Origin: Buxus sempervirens
Lineage: Eukaryota; Streptophyta; Magnoliopsida; Buxales; Buxaceae
Assembly (NCBI GenBank): GCA_947561395.2
Contig: OX387185.1
Span: 44,712,602 to 44,776,601, forward strand
Direction: 5' to 3'
DNA: 64,000 bases
Part shown: positions 1 through 11,308 of the stretch, piece after piece
Numbering within the stretch: position 1 is the first letter of the stretch
How the letters are laid out: each line of letters starts with the position of its first letter
The notes under the pieces: model-generated
Database searches by the model: none
What the model was told of the DNA's origin: nothing
What the model saw: the letters and a program-made list of their open reading frames with translations, nothing else
Program-made: the position numbers and the translations under genes

Positions 1-608
1 TTGGAATGTCATTGAGAGTGTAATCAAGAATACGAATGAGCCCCAGGTTCTGTATATTTCCCGAATCAATCTCTGATGACAAATTAGATTGGAGAATTGC
101 CTTAAGCTTCATTTTTCCATCACTAGCTGAAAATCTGCAAACCATAGTAAAAGCATAAGGGATTTGACAGCGTGAAAGACTACATATCCTTGAAGGAAAC
201 ACCAATAATTCCAAAACGCCTATCAGGCATTTTAACGAAGAGAAATCAAAGATAGAACAGTTTGATATGATATAAATCTAAACTTTAAAAAAAAAAAAGT
301 AGAGAACATTATCAGCTTGAAAACGATTTTTAATCAGAGACTAGCATATTAATCCACAGCTTTTCTTCATTCTTAAGAACAGAAGCTGCCTGTATGCACT
401 TCAAGAAGGCAAAATAAAACGGAAATTTTGAAAAACAACCCAAAAAAAGAACGGAAGAGACCGTGACCGAGAAAACTCACGTATATCGATTGCCGACGGG
501 CTTGAGATCAACGACTTGGACGACAATAGTCGGAGCTTCTGAAGACGAATCGGGGGAAGGGTTTGATAAAATGGTGGAAATGGCATCTGGGGTGATAGAT
601 TTCGCCAT
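1..608 (-). CDS. RPA1: Replication protein A 70 kDa subunit (RPA1), N-terminal part, cut by window edge
   Basis: Two coding exons are visible on the minus strand: 481-608 (start codon at 606-608) and 1-134, which runs off the window. The donor after 481 reads GTGAGT and the acceptor before 134 ends in CAG; joining them keeps one frame. The protein begins MAKSITPDAISTILSN, continues with IVVQVVDLKPVGNRYT, then FSASDGKMKLKAILQSNL and LIRILDYTLND. This is the N-terminal OB fold (DBD-F) of the large RPA subunit, the single-stranded DNA binding complex of replication, repair and recombination; this fold mainly recruits checkpoint and repair partners. About 87 residues are present of a protein usually 600-900 long. 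Plants carry several RPA1 paralogues (RPA1A-E) and this fragment is too short to assign one. Identification rests on recognised family sequence. Confidence 0.88.
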
Positions 609-1106
609 TTCGTTTGCCTCTTACTCGCTTTCTCTTCTTTTCTCTGTGCCTTAGAATTCAAGAGATTCGCAGAGATTGAAGAAGAAACAGATAAGAAGAC
701 TGTGATTGAAGAGACAGAGAGCGGGAGAGAAAAAACGGAGGCCCTTTTGTAAATAATCAACTGGGCGGGAAACCATTTCGAAGCTTTTACCCGCGAATTC
801 TTCTTCCGCGTTTTTGAAGGTTTTGACGGCGGCGGGAATTTTTAAATGCTTTGCAGAATTTTGTTATTTTGTGTGCGCGAGCGTTAGAAGATTAGATGTA
901 CAGATCTCGCGCTAAAAATGAGGAACTTGACAAACTGACACTTGATTTATATAAATTTAACGAAATTACCATGGGCAATAGTTGACCCAGCCCGGTTTGG
1001 ATTTGGGTTTCCAAACCCAATTAAGACCCCGTGGTATGTAATTGACCCATACTGGTTTTATATGTATAGCTTCAATCAATCAAGACCTTGTGTTAAATGG
1101 AAAAAA

Positions 1107-1517
1107 GGGAAAAATTAATTTTTAGTAGTGTTTTATCAACATATTTAAGTTTACCTTTATCAAAATAATTAATTTTTAATGTCATTTCATTGTTACGAGT
1201 AAATTTTTCCAAAAATACCCTTATACAACTTATTTCCAGATGTACAAACAATAAATTGACTTGTGCAACCTATTTTATACTTGTACAAGCAACAAAATTA
1301 CTTGTACAAGTTAATAAAATGACTTGTACCTTGAATGAGTGATTTGTACAATCCATTTGGATCAGTGCTTGGCATTCTTAGAATAATTGATTTGTAGTAG
1401 TGAAATGGTACTAAAAATTAATTATTTTGATAAAGGTATAGTAAAAGTTAAAACTCAAAATTTTACTAACTAAATCTTAAATATTTTGATAAAATACCAC
1501 TAAAAATAATTTTCCAA
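1107..1517. mobile_element. Foldback/MITE-like element with long AT-rich inverted repeats
   Basis: The left arm (from about 1107) contains TTAATTTTTAGTAGTGTTTT and ATCAACATATTTAAG. The right arm, read in reverse complement from about 1517, gives TTATTTTTAGTGGTATTTTA and ATCAAAATATTTAAG. The inner arms share CCTTTATCAAAATAATTAAT. The centre holds several copies of ACTTGTACAAG. No coding capacity is seen and no clean target duplication was found. A similar terminal motif occurs at 44249-44588. Confidence 0.55.
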
Positions 1518-2338
1518 GAAAACAAAAGGGAAAATCTCAAGAATATGGGGATTAAAACAACTAGGAATCTTGGAAAATATGTAGAAATTCCAGCCTTGTT
1601 GAATAGGCCAAATATGAGAAGGAAAAAAGAAAGGGTGTTTGAATGAATCTACGCCCGGAAACAACATAGCCTGAGACAGGGGACAGGACATAATGACATG
1701 TTGGCTCTACGCCCGTCAGCCCAACCCTTTCCCTGTCGGTTCTTGACTGGTCCATAGGACTCTATGCGGACTCGGCCCAACTTTTGGACTGTGATTGATG
1801 TCAAACTCCTCAGCTCTCTTTCAAGTCCATCCAATGTGGGCTCGTCTGAGCTAGACCTAATTAAATACCTCCCATCTCTTACCCCAGTGCTTAATTATAA
1901 GTCGTCTTCGCATTTAATTTTTTTGATTGAATGGGAAACTTATTCCCCCATTGGGCCCATTCTTTTTTCTTTAGGCATTTTTTTTCTAACTTTTGCATTC
2001 ATTGATTTCTAGTTAATTCTATTCAAAAAATTTATTCATCTCTTTTAAGATTTTGAGTAAGATGCAGCCCAAACAAACAGTTGATTAAGAAAGAATTGAC
2101 ATGGATATAAGGAATCGTACTCGAAAACTCTCAGGTCATGAATACTGGAATTTTCAACAACTGCAGATAGAATATTGTTCAAGACAATATATATAGAAGA
2201 AACACGTTTGAACCACCAAATTCCGGAAATCATCAACCAACAATTTCCCCTTTCTTTTTTCCTTGGATATTTTCAACAACTGCAGATAGCTATGTTTTCG
2301 AAAGTGACTTAAGGTACGCCAACTAATGATCTTCTCCA
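1518..2338. other. Intergenic, no gene recognised
   Basis: AT-rich sequence with short open frames only. A repeated phrase ATTTTCAACAACTGCAGATAG occurs near 2150 and 2269, just ahead of the LINE fragment. I see no convincing coding signal. Confidence 0.4.
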
Positions 2339-2860
2339 TTATAGAATTGTTGTTCCTTTCGAATTATGCCCCCTATGTAACCAAGAACAAGAATCAAATA
2401 CTCATCTATTTTTAAAGTGTAGCTTTAGCAAGGCACTCTGGTTTGGGAGCATGAGAAGAATTCTTGGTGGGCAGGCACAGAATTATTCTTGCAAAGAATA
2501 GGTCTTTGATGTTTTATTGCGCCTGGAAAAGTCTCTGCAACAAAAAGATCATGGGTTAACAACAGCTTGTGCCAATGCCTGTTGGGCAATTTGGAAAGCT
2601 AGAAACAATTGTTTGTTTGAAAATATAAAACCATCTCTACATGATAGCATTAACTTTCTTGGTTGTTTACTGGAGGACTCCAAAAGATTAGTGGAGGAGA
2701 CAAAGTCTGGAAAACCTAAAGAAACAGAGGAAATATAGAAATAATGTTGCTGGCTAACTCTTTCCCTCATATCTCAATTCGGCGATCTACAGAGAAGCAA
2801 ATGCCGTGGCTGATGGAATGGCAAATTTTGGCATATCAAACTACTCTTGTTTCTAGGTTA
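2339..2860 (+). mobile_element. Non-LTR retrotransposon (LINE) 3' fragment: zf-RVT and RNase H remnants
   Basis: Translation gives ELCPLCNQEQESNTHLFLKC, with the C-x2-C...H...C spacing of the zinc-binding domain found downstream of plant LINE reverse transcriptases, followed by FSKALWFGS. After a stop and frame change comes ACANACWAIWKARNNCLFEN, and then YREANAVADGMANFG, the usual C-terminal end of the LINE RNase H domain (RVT_3). Much of the RNase H domain is missing and frames are broken, so this is a dead 3' fragment. Confidence 0.75.
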
Positions 2861-2941
2861 AATACCTAACCTCTTGTATTAACTATATCATGTTTGCTGA
2901 TGTAATGGGCCGGACTTCCTCTTAAATCGTATTGGGATAAG

Positions 2942-3021
2942 GAGTTGCAAAAATGTTACTTGCATTGATTACTGCTTAGCTGTCCAAACAGTAATTGAGA
3001 CAAGTAACACTTTTGCAACTC
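2942..3021. repeat. Foldback 1: 80-bp near-perfect hairpin
   Basis: The left arm starts GAGTTGCAAAAATGTTACTT. The right arm ends CAAGTAACACTTTTGCAACTC, whose reverse complement is nearly identical to the left arm. Pairing continues inward (TTGATTACTG with CAGTAATTGA), so almost the whole 80 bp folds on itself. It is followed 15 bp later by a second, unrelated foldback. Confidence 0.7.
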
Positions 3022-3036
3022 TTATGTAGACGTGAA

Positions 3037-3122
3037 GAGGCTTGTTCAGTGATTTGCTAATGGTTGGGTTCAAGGAGCATTGTGACTTTGCTGGCCATTA
3101 GCAAAATCACTAAACATGACTC
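3037..3122. repeat. Foldback 2: 86-bp hairpin
   Basis: The left arm contains GTTCAGTGATTTGCTAATGG. The right arm, read as reverse complement, contains GTTTAGTGATTTTGCTAATGG. The spacer (GGAGCATTGTGACTTTGCTGG) resembles the spacer of foldback 3, so the two look like diverged copies of one small element. Confidence 0.65.
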
Positions 3123-3157
3123 TACAAAGAAAATGAAGGAAACAAAAAAAAATTATA

Positions 3158-3276
3158 ACTTTCTTAGACTCTTGTTTAAAGTTTGGCCAATGGTTGACCT
3201 AGGGAACCCTCCATGTGAGCATTCTGTCAAGTCTACCGGCCATTGGCCAAAACTTTAAACAAGACTCTAAGAAAGT
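3158..3276. repeat. Foldback 3: 119-bp hairpin with 39-nt arms
   Basis: Arm 3158-3196 begins ACTTTCTTAGACTCTTGTTT. Arm 3238-3276 in reverse complement begins ACTTTCTTAGAGTCTTGTTT and stays complementary over about 38 nt with very few mismatches, around a spacer of about 41 nt. The shape fits a small MITE or a young miRNA-type hairpin; the sequence alone does not decide which. Confidence 0.7.
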
Positions 3277-5610
3277 AAGAAGAGAAGAGAAGAGAAAATG
3301 TGTGGTTTGGAGTAGGAAGGGTTAGGCCTATAAATACCAAAAATGGCATTTTACCACCTCTACCCTCAAATATGATTGTTATTTGACTGTTAGAACGGTA
3401 GAAATGATTATTTACAGTCAATTACAAGTATACCCCCCTAATATGGCTGTTGGTGGGGTAAAAGTGTTTAAAAAAATTTTTTTTGCACCATTTTAGGGGG
3501 AAAAACAGCTAGCTATTGGCGCGCCTGGCGAGCCGTGCCGCCCGAGCCTCTATGCTTGGTGGGCCGTGCCTTAACGGGACACAGGCCCCATATTTAGGGC
3601 CAGGCACGGCACGGCTAGGGTCACGGGCTGTGCCGTGCCGGCCTGGCCCGATAAGCAACCCTATTGTGTGGTGTCTATTTTCCTTTAAAAAAATAAAGAT
3701 TATTTTGTCATATTACTGATTTAATTATAAGTTTTTTTTTTTTTTAACGCTTTAGCTAAGTTGTCGACAAATAATTACTATAATCTTTTAACTACGGATG
3801 AATGCAAATACTTTTACTCATAAATTTTAAAAGTAATGAATTTACAAAAAAATGTGACCCATTGAAGTTGGGCTCGGGTATTGAACAAAAATGTACGGTT
3901 AAGGTGGGCTTGAATTTTATTTAAGGCTGGAACTAGGTAGAGATGAGCTTGGGCATACACGAGCTCTTATACCGTATTCTTTGCTCAACATAAGCCCAAT
4001 ACACTGTGGACTTGTGGATTGTGTGTCTACGCCACCAAAAATCATGGTGCTGATGACCATTGATTTCAAATAACAGGGGATAACCTGTGGCAAGTCAACC
4101 TCATTTGTCTTGCAATCAATTTTTAGTGATAAAAAGAAAATAAAAATATGGTTTTTATTTATTTATTTGAAATCATTACTACTCATTATGTTAGGCCTTT
4201 TGAATCTTTAGTTAACAGCCTTGTTACCCAGCTCTGATCTTTCGAACCATGTATGTTCCATTTGGTTTTTGCACTAATTACACATATCTCCCTTCACGTT
4301 AACAAAATTCAATCAATTATCTATAATCGTTAATCGATTATCTAGAAAGGATTATGATAATCGGTTGAATTTTCAATTCGAATAATGATATATAACATCC
4401 ATTTGATGTCGGTTCGTATACAGATATTCGAATTTTTAATTCGGATATGGTAGATCCATACTGTATTTGACCCGTTGATAGCCCTAGTTCTTCCCTCTAT
4501 CCTTCATTCCTCATATAGCCAAACAGTGGAAGAAAATTTGAGTTCTTTGCATTCCATCGACCTCAAAATGCAGTCATCCGGCCAACATATGAAACATTCT
4601 TGAACTGATCACATCCTCTTTTACTCAGCATCTCTTGTTGATTGAAATTTTTGCAAAAGGCTAGAGTGGAAAGCATTAGCAAAGTGTCTTCCTCAGTTAG
4701 GTATATTAGGGTTCTTTTTTCAATTTTTAATTTTGTTACTATTTTCTCATAATTTTGTTCTCTATTCAATTTTGGGTTCCACCCTCAAACTGCTCTCCAG
4801 AGAAAATTGCATTACATTAAGCAGATATCTGCATTACAAATTCTCCTTCCAAAATATGGTGCAAGCAAGCAACAATTGCATTGTAGCAAATGTAGAATCA
4901 CAGAGTTTTGGTTTAGATGTAGTCTTGTAGAGATGTACCTGTGACAAGGTGTTGGAAGGTACATAATGAAAGATTTGTAAAGATCAATGGAGAAGCAAAG
5001 AAAGGCTGAATAAAATTAATGAGCTGTAACAGAGGAAATCTCACATGATCAATGGATCAAAGATGAAGAAAGGGAGAATATGAGAAAGACGGCAGACGAA
5101 CGACTCTAGTTTCACTATCATTATCAATATGTCACATCAAATATACAGCACCATGTGGAATTTGTACAAATATAATTAGGTTTAATCAACACAAAGCTAG
5201 AATCAGATACATGTTTCTTCTTGATCAATGATAAATAATTGTAAGGAGATTCCAGAACCATTATTCTTTCATTCATTATCATCATCTTCTTCTCCCACAA
5301 TGAAAAGCAACTTACCTTGCTTACAATTCTGTGAAGCATAACATGTGAAAAAACTGTATCTGAAACCAACTAGATGTAGAGGATGTCAGATCGGCCAACC
5401 AGAGAAAGAGAAATAGAAAGAATCATAAGCCCTGAACCTTTGCAATTTTACAGCACCGGTGATACTAGAAACCAGGTGATGAGTCAGAATACAGGTCCCA
5501 GTTTTCAAACTCTAGAAACCTACAAGAAGTTAGGTTGGCCTTTCAAATAAGTAAAGCAACATTGAGCTCTTCTAACTGGTGAAGATGAGAAGTTGTTAGT
5601 GCTTACTATC
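3277..5610. other. Intergenic; GC-rich transposon-like patch at about 3515-3660, otherwise nothing recognised
   Basis: The segment 3515-3660 is strikingly GC-rich with repeated GCACGGC/GCCGTGCC and GGGCC motifs. This is the composition often seen in subterminal regions of plant hAT-type elements, but no paired terminus was found. The rest is AT-rich with only short open frames. The part nearest 5611 may hold the 3' UTR of the downstream minus-strand gene. Confidence 0.35.
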
Positions 5611-7189
5611 TCAATGACAGAATGTGCAACAAGAGAGGCATGGAAGCCATTTTGTCCCAGCTGAATTTGGGGTTTTTCCAGAGGGCCGCAGAGGTGACTG
5701 CTGTGGCTCAGGGTCCCTCTTCGCCAAAACAGTTTTTCCCCCTTCCCCTGTCAATCTAAAGAACAGATATGAATTACTTAGATGCGCCTGGTATGACTAC
5801 AGAAAATCGGAACATGCAAAATCTGTGTATAATTGTATGGTGACATCAAAAGATTAGCTAGCATGTAACAGTTAAAAAAATCATAAGGAGCTAGATGAAA
5901 TGGAATCTATGCAAAGTACAGAAACACACTTGACTAGGCGCATTTCATTATGTTCAGAGAGTAAGAAACATACATGGAAGTTGCAAAACAACAGATGCTG
6001 GTTCGGCTACAGTTCGAATAGTAGCGGAACGCCCGGCTACGATTAGAACAGTAGCATATTGGCCATGTAAAGTAGCAGAACGCCCGTCTACCATTAGAAC
6101 CGTAGCAGAATGGCCATGTACGTTTCTTCTTTCTGCAACACACAAAGGGTATAATCCTCATCCACAAAGTACCATAGCAGATGCATGCATATATATTCAT
6201 GGCATCAGTAGCACTTGGGGACGTGCCCATATTAGCAGTTTCTTCATATAGAATTCAACGTACATAGATGAAAGAGCTATCACTTACATTGGAAATGCAA
6301 AAGAGCGAGTGCTGGTTCCACTTCCATCAGAACGGTGAGAGTTGCCAGAGGAATTACGGAAAACCTCAGCAGGATGGGAATCTTTCTTACCGCGATCTTC
6401 TTCAGTGGCCTTTAAGACTGCCTTCATAGTTTCAGCCGCTGCCTCAGTTATACCTAAATCCTCCTCCTTTGCAGCAGCAGCAGCTTCAGGTGGGCTCATG
6501 GGGAAGTTGATGAATTCATCCGACTTGGTCAGTTCTCCTGAGTTACCCAGCTCTCCAGATCTTCCCAACAGAAAAACATGGTCTCTTGAGAAACTGTTAT
6601 TTCCCACATGAATGCTGAACAATGATTCATTGGAAGCTACACTCCATTCCATTGGTGTGGTGGATTTACTTCTTTCAAACACAGAAGGTGGAATCCTAAA
6701 AGGATTATAATCCTCAGATCTACCCATCAATTGAACTGGAGGAGATTGCATTGGCAACTCGCTGTGCAAGATTGAATCAGGAATAAGACTTGGAACTTCT
6801 GCTGGTAAAGAAGGTTCTGCTGACTCTTCAACGGATTTTTCAGATTTCGGAGAAGAATTACCAGAATCGTCCTTATCAACATCTATTGAGGCTGACTCAA
6901 TGTCAGCAGCAAGTTCAGGGGAACCAATATCCAATGTGGTGGACTTAGGTTTTTCATTTACATCCCCGCTGACAAGTTCAGGGGAACCAATATCCAATGA
7001 GGTGGACTCAGGTTGTTCATTTAGATCCACTTGGAAAAGATCTTCAATTGAAGAGTCTGATGAATCAGAAGAAGATGATGATGAAGCACTTGACCTTTTG
7101 CCTGGGATAAGAAAATCACCTTCATCCAAAGCAACAGCAGGATCTTTTCTCAAATGATCACTAATTTCATTCTCATTCTCAGATCCCAT
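5611..7189 (-). CDS. Uncharacterised plant-specific serine/acid-rich protein with cysteine-rich C-terminal tail
   Basis: Two coding exons on the minus strand, 6288-7189 and 5611-5755, join in frame across a GTAAGT donor and a TTTAG acceptor to give about 348 residues. The N-terminal region is acidic and serine-rich (a poly-Ser run near residues 34-45). It contains a duplicated segment of about 20 residues, each copy with LDIGSPEL. The most conserved-looking stretch is PMEWSVASNESLFSIHVGN, in the middle. The last residues are KWLPCLSCCTFCH, a cysteine cluster that could be lipidated or bind metal (inference). I recall similar plant proteins ending in CFSCC-type tails, but no function is known to me. 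The ATG is preceded directly by an acceptor (TTTCAG then TTATG), so the leader is spliced. No enzyme motif or membrane segment is seen. Confidence 0.7.
6021..6122. repeat. Two-copy 51-bp tandem repeat inside an intron
   Basis: Copies 6021-6071 and 6072-6122 share GTAGCRGAACGCCCG, CTAC, ATTAGAAC and TGGCCATGTA in the same order. They lie in the single coding intron (5756-6287) of the serine-rich gene, and similarity in part extends a little to the left. Confidence 0.7.
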
Positions 7190-8760
7190 AACTGAAATAT
7201 CTGACCGGGCTATGCAGCGATCCTAAACCATCTCATATTAGAGGTATTCATGCTGTAAAAGAACCGAAAAAGCAAATAAGATTTCCAATTCAATTTCATA
7301 GGTAATGATATCAAGATTCCCTCAAAGGACATGCATGGCATATCAGATGGCTGAAAGAAAGGAAACATTGTTAATTTTTAAATGCTTAAGAAAATGCGGG
7401 ATATGATACTGCAATAAAATGTATAATAAGCATAATTTCATAATTTGCTCAAGAGAATAGGGGCCTTATGAGCAAAGCTTTAAAACCCAGAAATCTTACT
7501 GGTTGCGGCCAGTATTGACAAGTACCAGCCTGTATTTACATTGATTACCAGCATTTGCCAGTGTTCTGGTACCCGGCCAAGACTAAAAACCCTGCTCATG
7601 AGAGCTGTTAGCTGATCTACAAACATGGAAATAACACAGAAAAAGGTGGCGTGATTTTAAAAAAAAAAGACATATAAGGATGGTCAATGCTCTGTCAATT
7701 AAGATCAAGGAAACATGCATTCTTAATGTTGAGAACAACCAAGAGGCAGTCACTGTCGTCAGCATGGTCCATTCAAATGACTGATCAAGAAATTGCCTCA
7801 GCCAAAAATAAGGCCAACCCGACCCTTAAGGATTGAAGGGGAACTAAAGTCACTTACCAGAGAGAAAGAGAAAATAGAATCAAGAGAAAACGTTGAGGGC
7901 AACGTATAATTAAATGAAATCTTACCCCATTATCTATGAATTTTAACCTCCTATCTCTTCCATGCATTTCATCGCCTAGTTCATCTATATAAAATATTCA
8001 ATCAGCAGATTTCTCTATGTTATCCCCGAGTCCTGTGTTGTCTGATATTTCAAGAATTTCAAACTTCGCATTCGTATAGAAATCAAAATAATAAAAATAA
8101 TTAAAAAATCAGCGTTGCATACAAAATTAAGATATTTAGCGAATTATCCGATGAATCACATTCAAAAATTTCAAAAAGTATGGAATCAGCTAAATCTTAA
8201 CAAAAAGGAAACTAAAACAACATAATTAAAATCAGAAGTATGAAGAGTGAAACTTACTTCTATCATGAAACAACCTTTAAGTTACCCAAGCGATTTCCGA
8301 TCCGGCCGGCCGCACCGGTGATGAAAATACCTCTCTTCTTGTTGCTGTCAATTCATATCAGATAAAAGAAAATAGAAAGTACGGAAAAAGAAATCTGAAT
8401 CAAAAAACTAAGCTTCATATGCAAATAAAAGAAATGAATATGGTGGATCCTAGAATGCAGGGAGGAATTTGAATATACCTGGATTAAAGGGTTGCAATCT
8501 GACCAGAAAGGATATTCTCCACCTTCGATCAAAGAATATTAGGAGAAAAGTCGCTTCTCGAAAGAGAGTTAGCGTTTCGCAGGAAATTAAGAGTGGAAGG
8601 TCGAGCGACACTTTCGGCGTCTTCTTCTCGCACATAACAAACTGTACTTGTCTTTCGCGCCATAACCACTCTCTCTCTCTCTCCCCAGGTGACGAGAAGA
8701 CGAGCTTACTGATTAGGCGGTTAGGTAAGACCCGATAAGCTTCGCTTAAGTGATTCTGGA
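7190..8760 (-). promoter_or_regulatory. Spliced leader and promoter region of the serine-rich gene
   Basis: Reading the minus strand, about 8490-8700 carries a (GA)n tract and ends in an ATCCAG/GTATAT donor near 8478. A second short exon at about 8255-8345 has an acceptor-like GACAG on one side and a GTAAGT donor on the other. The coding exon is entered through TTTCAG just before the ATG. These look like two non-coding 5' exons separated by introns. Exact transcript ends cannot be read from sequence. Confidence 0.45.
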
Positions 8761-8954
8761 TCAATTCTTATTGGAATTCGAATTCAGTTTTCTGAATTTG
8801 AATTCGACCGGCTTAGATTTTTTAAAATTGTTTTAATTTAAAATGGTTTATTAGAAGCAGTTTATTTAAATGGTTTATTAAATGGTTTATTAGATGGTTC
8901 AAGCGATGGTTTAATAATTGGTTAAACCATTTAGTTTTTTTATGAAAGAGATGA

Positions 8955-9100
8955 AGGCTTCGTTTATGATTGCTTAATTAAACACTTAATTTCAATTTAT
9001 TACTTTTAAAACTTTTTTTTTACTATTAAAAAATGATTTTATAAGTCAAAAGTTGAAATTAAGTGCTTAATTAAGCAATTCCAAATGCAATCAAAGGCCT
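8955..9100. mobile_element. Small foldback MITE, about 146 bp
   Basis: The outer ends are AGGCTTCGTTTATGATTGCT on the left and, in reverse complement, AGGCCTTTGATTGCATTTGG on the right. The inner arms are GCTTAATTAAACACTTAATT and GCTTAATTAAGCACTTAATT. The centre is AT-rich. No clear target duplication is seen, so the superfamily is open. Confidence 0.6.
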
Positions 9101-9477
9101 GATCGCCTTAAAGCCTTTTTATAGCATCGGCTGGGATGACGGATGCTTTTACAAGCCATAAGATCTTACTATTATATAAATATAATGTATATAATGTATT
9201 CAATATTTATAAAAAATATATATTTAGGATTTAAAAAAGGTTTAAATTAAAATTTTAAACAAAGTTTAATATAATATAAATAGGTTTTAAACTAAAAGAC
9301 TGGGAAGACACAAAAATAAGCGTAAGATAGAATTAGTCTTAAGTTCAATCCTTAATGTAATAAATTGACTTGAAATTCTCTCACCCTGAAACTTATATCC
9401 CTATGAAGAATTATTTTCAGAGTGCTAATTCTCATTCTTTCCCAGGAAACTTTTACTTGATAGCCCTTTGAAAATGT

Positions 9478-9677
9478 NNNNNNNNNNNNNNNNNNNNNNN
9501 NNNNNNNNNNNNNNNNNNNNNNNNNNNNNNNNNNNNNNNNNNNNNNNNNNNNNNNNNNNNNNNNNNNNNNNNNNNNNNNNNNNNNNNNNNNNNNNNNNNN
9601 NNNNNNNNNNNNNNNNNNNNNNNNNNNNNNNNNNNNNNNNNNNNNNNNNNNNNNNNNNNNNNNNNNNNNNNNNNNNN
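9478..9677. other. Assembly gap of 200 N
   Basis: Exactly 200 unknown bases. Open frames drawn through it are not evidence of a gene. Confidence 1.
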
Positions 9678-9806
9678 GATCATTAATCCACGTGGTAAAA
9701 ATGTTCATTGAACATCGAAGGAGGCTGTCGTTCCGGAAGAGAAGACCTTCAACCTTTTCTTTCAAGGAATTGACTTTTATTTGTCCGGCGAGACTTCTAC
9801 CGTATT

Positions 9807-9833
9807 TCCCTACCCAAAAAAAAAAAAAAAAAA
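9807..9833 (+). mobile_element. 27-bp micro-insertion of a LINE-like 3' end plus poly(A)
   Basis: The insert is TCCCTACCC followed by 18 A. It is flanked by a perfect 15-bp duplication GACTTCTACCGTATT (9792-9806 and 9834-9848). Poly(A) plus a target duplication of this length is the signature of target-primed reverse transcription. See also 14484-14501. Confidence 0.8.
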
Positions 9834-9848
9834 GACTTCTACCGTATT

Positions 9849-11308
9849 GACTAATTTGGTCCTTTCTGCATACGTAATTACTTTGAAAGGTTTTGATTAT
9901 ATTTTTCCCTGCGACCTTCAACTTCCAGCAGGAACGTAAGGACAGGAATGCATTAACATTTTTGTAATTTGTGTAAAAATCTAGGGGTATTTGCAGCAAT
10001 TTGCTTTTTGACAACTAAGATATCGGGAAGTCAAATGACTGAAACCACGACTGGTGTGAGAGACGCCAAAAAGGGTTACAAGGAATGTTAGAGATCATCT
10101 CCCATGGAAGTTGCAGAGAAGAGCTCCGGCTAAAATTTCCACGATCGAAGCTTCAGGTTCTATTTCCACTTCTCCTTATCTGTGTCTCTGTCGTTTCCGC
10201 GTAGTTTCTCCTTTTAAGAAACGTTGTATTTTTACTTCCTATTTGGTTCTCTTCCACTCCTTTAGAGGAACTCGATCGTGTGGAACGCGGAACTGTGTAC
10301 TCATCTGTATGTTTCTCATGTTTTAATCAAGTTCCGTTGGCCAAGATCGATTGTAAGTAGTCAATTTGAAAGTTTGTTCTCGATTTCTTTCTTCTTCCTC
10401 TGGTTTCAGGTTACGGAGTACAAGCCGATCAGGGTTCCGTTACCGATTGTCAGTTTTGTACTTCCGTCTCCTGATTCCAAGCTGTTTTTCTCTGTATAGC
10501 AAATTGAAACCTGATTAGAAGTTGTATTTCCCGTGACATTATTTGAATTTGCATCTCCCCCCCCCCCCCCCCCCCAACGTGTGTTCCTCCCTACCCCCTC
10601 CTTCCCCCTGCCCCAAAAAATAAAAATCCCCTTAGAGATTGTTCTGCAGTGCATATGAATCCTTGTTCAGTTTTGTGAATCCCTTGTTCAGTTTTGTGAA
10701 TCCTCATAGATCCCAGTACCGGAGAAACTTTCTTTGAGTCTCTTTTCTAGTTTTGAAGCATTAATCGGTTTGTGTGGAAGAGGAAGGGAGTATACATATA
10801 AGAGAACAGCACAGTGAGATTTACCTGGAACTTTGTTGGCTTTGGAAGATCCACGGGTATAAAATGTTGTCATGGCGTCAATATTTTGTATCTCCTCGGC
10901 CTCTTTGGTATTTGTTTATTGAAGTAGCTTAGACTTGTTTCCTGTGCTACTTCTTGTTTTTTGAAATCTCCGATTACATCTCCTTGCTCAGATTGATTAC
11001 TGCAAGGATCTGTAACTGGGAAGGAGAGATAAATCCCTCTTGATTTACTTGTTCTGAAAGTAAGGACAAGTATTCTTTCACAAGAATATATCAATTCCTT
11101 GTTCTAGTTTCTGTTCAGTTTCTTCACCTGTTCAGAAAATGTGAGATTCGATCTTGGTAGCTCCTAGTTTCTTCATTAGATCTCATTTTTGGATGAGCTT
11201 TGTTTTCCAAATAGGTCTTTGAAGTTAGCCCTCTGTCTCCCTTTTTTGAGGAATTCAAGATTTTGATTGTTTTCTGTGATTCTTATACTCCTGGTCACTT
11301 CATATGTT
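9849..11308 (+). promoter_or_regulatory. Promoter/leader region of the EXO70 gene, details uncertain
   Basis: No coding gene is recognised. A run of about 20 C lies at 10557-10576. Several TTTCAG and AG/GT motifs suggest that the EXO70 leader may be spliced, but I cannot define exons with confidence. Confidence 0.3.

Noticed and set aside
401-760. 119-residue minus-strand frame over the RPA1 start
   Set aside because: It is a different frame from the RPA1 first exon, which is identified by sequence and splice sites.
9352-10014. 220-residue minus-strand frame
   Set aside because: A third of it is the N gap; the flanks show no domain and include a poly(A)-insertion footprint.
11267-11308. Upstream in-frame ATG of EXO70
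   Set aside because: The 14-residue extension is hydrophobic and unlike the acidic start usual for this family; the second ATG fits better, although the first is not excluded.
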